DNA from: Helicobacter ailurogastricus
GTDB taxonomy: Bacteria > Campylobacterota > Campylobacteria > Campylobacterales > Helicobacteraceae
DNA length: 44,566 nucleotides
Assembly: GCF_001282945.1 (NCBI RefSeq)
Contig: NZ_CDMG01000004.1
Span: 12,057 to 56,622, forward strand
Direction: 5' to 3'
The translations under genes and the position numbers were made by a program. Positions 43,684 through 44,566 of this stretch are shown here, one piece after another; positions within the stretch are counted from its first letter, which is position 1; each line of letters opens with the position of its first letter. The notes below the pieces were generated by a model. It saw nothing but the letters and a program-made list of their open reading frames with translations, did no database searches and had not been told where the DNA came from.

Positions 43684-44566
43684 TTAAGGTGCGTGGTACT
43701 CCAAATGGCCGCAATAAACCCTTTTTCTATGTGTATCAAACTTGGGGCTAAATAAATCCTTGCTCTCTAAATTGTCTTTGGTGTGTATCCCCACGATAGG
43801 TAAAAGTGTGTGGATGAGATCATCGCTCATAAAGGGTTTATGCACGGCCTTAGCAATTAATTTTACTTTTTCAGGGTGTTTTTGTTTAAAGGTGTCGGTA
43901 ACATAGACCATAAAGGGAATCTCTACCCCATATTGAGAACACTTATGCCCGTAGGTGTTGCCACTTTGAAAAATGTCTTGGGCGTGATCCGACAAATAAA
44001 AGATGATGGTGTCCTTGTCTTTAAAAAGCTTAAAAATTTCGCTTAAAACATGGTCGGTGTAGTAAAGAGAATTGACATAATCTGCCACAATTTGTTTATC
44101 CTTGTCGTTTTTGACTTTGAGATTTTTATAGTCAATGTCTTTAGGGGTGAATTTGGTGTAAGACTTAGGGAAGCGTTCTGTGTAGATTAAATGATTACCT
44201 ATTAAATGGAAGGCGATGAAATTTTTATTCCCCATTTTTGGACGCACTTTGGCATTAAACAAATCCACCAAGTCCAAATCATCGGTGTTAAAAGAAGAAG
44301 TGCGTAAGACTACCTTAAAACGGCGGGGCAAAAGCTCGGTTGCACTGTTGTCTCTTGCGGGGTATTGATTGTCTAGCCAAAAGGTAGAATAGCCCGCTAG
44401 ATTAAAAATATCGCCCAAATCTCTTTGGTTATACCACGGGGTGGGCTGTGTCTCTGTGTCCGCGTAATTTAACAAGACTTCAAAATTTTCCTCCGTGTTG
44501 CCAAAGGAAGAGATCACATTGTCAAAGACAAAGAGATTGGGCAAGTCCCCCCCCCCCCCCCCCCCC
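43684..44566 (-). CDS. eptA: lipid A phosphoethanolamine transferase, EptA-like, 5' end missing
   Basis: Only the C-terminal ~290 residues are present; the gene runs off the window through a poly-G (plus-strand C20) tract. The visible part is the periplasmic alkaline-phosphatase-fold domain, with LFVFDNVISSFGNTEENFEV, IFNLAGYSTFWLDNQYP, FIAFHLIGNH, the metal-site motif IFYLSDHAQDIFQSG and YGHKCSQYGVEIPFMVYVTD. The missing part should include the membrane helices and the catalytic Thr. EptA adds phosphoethanolamine to lipid A, giving polymyxin resistance in H. pylori (HP0022). The apparent TTG start at 44544 is not real, because the frame is open upstream as GGG codons. The gene leads the Kdo hydrolase operon. 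Confidence 0.9.
   Translation of the reverse strand, partial: GGGGGGDLPNLFVFDNVISSFGNTEENFEVLLNYADTETQPTPWYNQRDLGDIFNLAGYSTFWLDNQYPARDNSATELLPRRFKVVLRTSSFNTDDLDLVDLFNAKVRPKMGNKNFIAFHLIGNHLIYTERFPKSYTKFTPKDIDYKNLKVKNDKDKQIVADYVNSLYYTDHVLSEIFKLFKDKDTIIFYLSDHAQDIFQSGNTYGHKCSQYGVEIPFMVYVTDTFKQKHPEKVKLIAKAVHKPFMSDDLIHTLLPIVGIHTKDNLESKDLFSPKFDTHRKRVYCGHLEYHAP
44547..44566. repeat. homopolymer of at least 20 C (poly-G on the coding strand) in eptA
   Basis: Twenty consecutive C run to the window edge. On the minus strand they read as G codons in frame with eptA, encoding at least six Gly before DLPNLFVF. The tract is long enough for slipped-strand mispairing, which would switch eptA on or off. A sequencing or assembly artefact at a contig end is the alternative. 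Confidence 0.7.

Overview
The window reads as chromosomal DNA of a Helicobacter (epsilonproteobacteria / Campylobacterota). Most genes have clear Helicobacter pylori counterparts and several blocks keep H. pylori gene order. The shuffled order of those blocks, and an operon I do not associate with H. pylori, suggest a non-pylori, probably gastric animal-associated, species. H. pylori locus numbers below are from memory of strain 26695 and were not searched. The window ends in 20 consecutive C at 44547-44566, which looks like a contig end at a homopolymer.

Layout. 128-1957 (-): DUF507 gene, carA and a tiny coiled-coil ORF. 2109-3803 (+): dsbI, a DsbB-like protein with a large C-terminal domain. 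3769-8233: block like HP0495-HP0499 (DUF493, ybgC, two tandem SNF-type Na+ symporters, pldA). 8223-12115 (-): polar amino-acid ABC transporter (two permeases, ATPase, lipoprotein resembling the Campylobacter cysteine binder CjaA) with a D-2-hydroxyacid dehydrogenase. 12192-14750 (-): acnB, followed divergently by two genes that each appear frameshifted, then mqnA. 17340-24740 (-): block like HP0771-HP0777 (membrane protein, amiA, flavin oxidoreductase, tyrS, spoT, rpoZ, pyrH). 24795-30160: block like HP0976-HP0979 (bioA divergent from a SurA/PpiD-like chaperone, ftsA, ftsZ). 30157-35312: block like HP0281-HP0284 (tgt divergent from an RCK-like protein, aroB, MscS-like channel).

35309-39554 (-) is the most distinctive accessory feature: a five-gene operon pxpA, a 77-residue biotin carrier, a biotin carboxylase, pxpB and pxpC. 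Together these supply all the parts of a urea-carboxylase-type enzyme, but with a LamB/YcsF (PxpA) subunit. The inference is a biotin- and bicarbonate-dependent 5-oxoprolinase or related lactam/amide-opening enzyme.

39998-42066 (+): rocF (arginase) and ald (alanine dehydrogenase), as in HP1399/HP1398. With the ABC importer and the SNF symporters, this gives a window rich in amino-acid nitrogen acquisition. 42032 to the end (-): a lipid A remodelling operon of an EptA-type phosphoethanolamine transferase (5' end cut off in the poly-G/C tract) and the two subunits of Kdo hydrolase.

Genes are packed tightly, with ATGA overlaps inside operons and convergent genes whose 3' ends overlap by 4-35 bp. 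I saw no rRNA, tRNA, CRISPR array, insertion sequence or prophage gene. Promoter calls are by eye on the Helicobacter pattern of a (TGn)TAnnNT -10 box with little -35 conservation.
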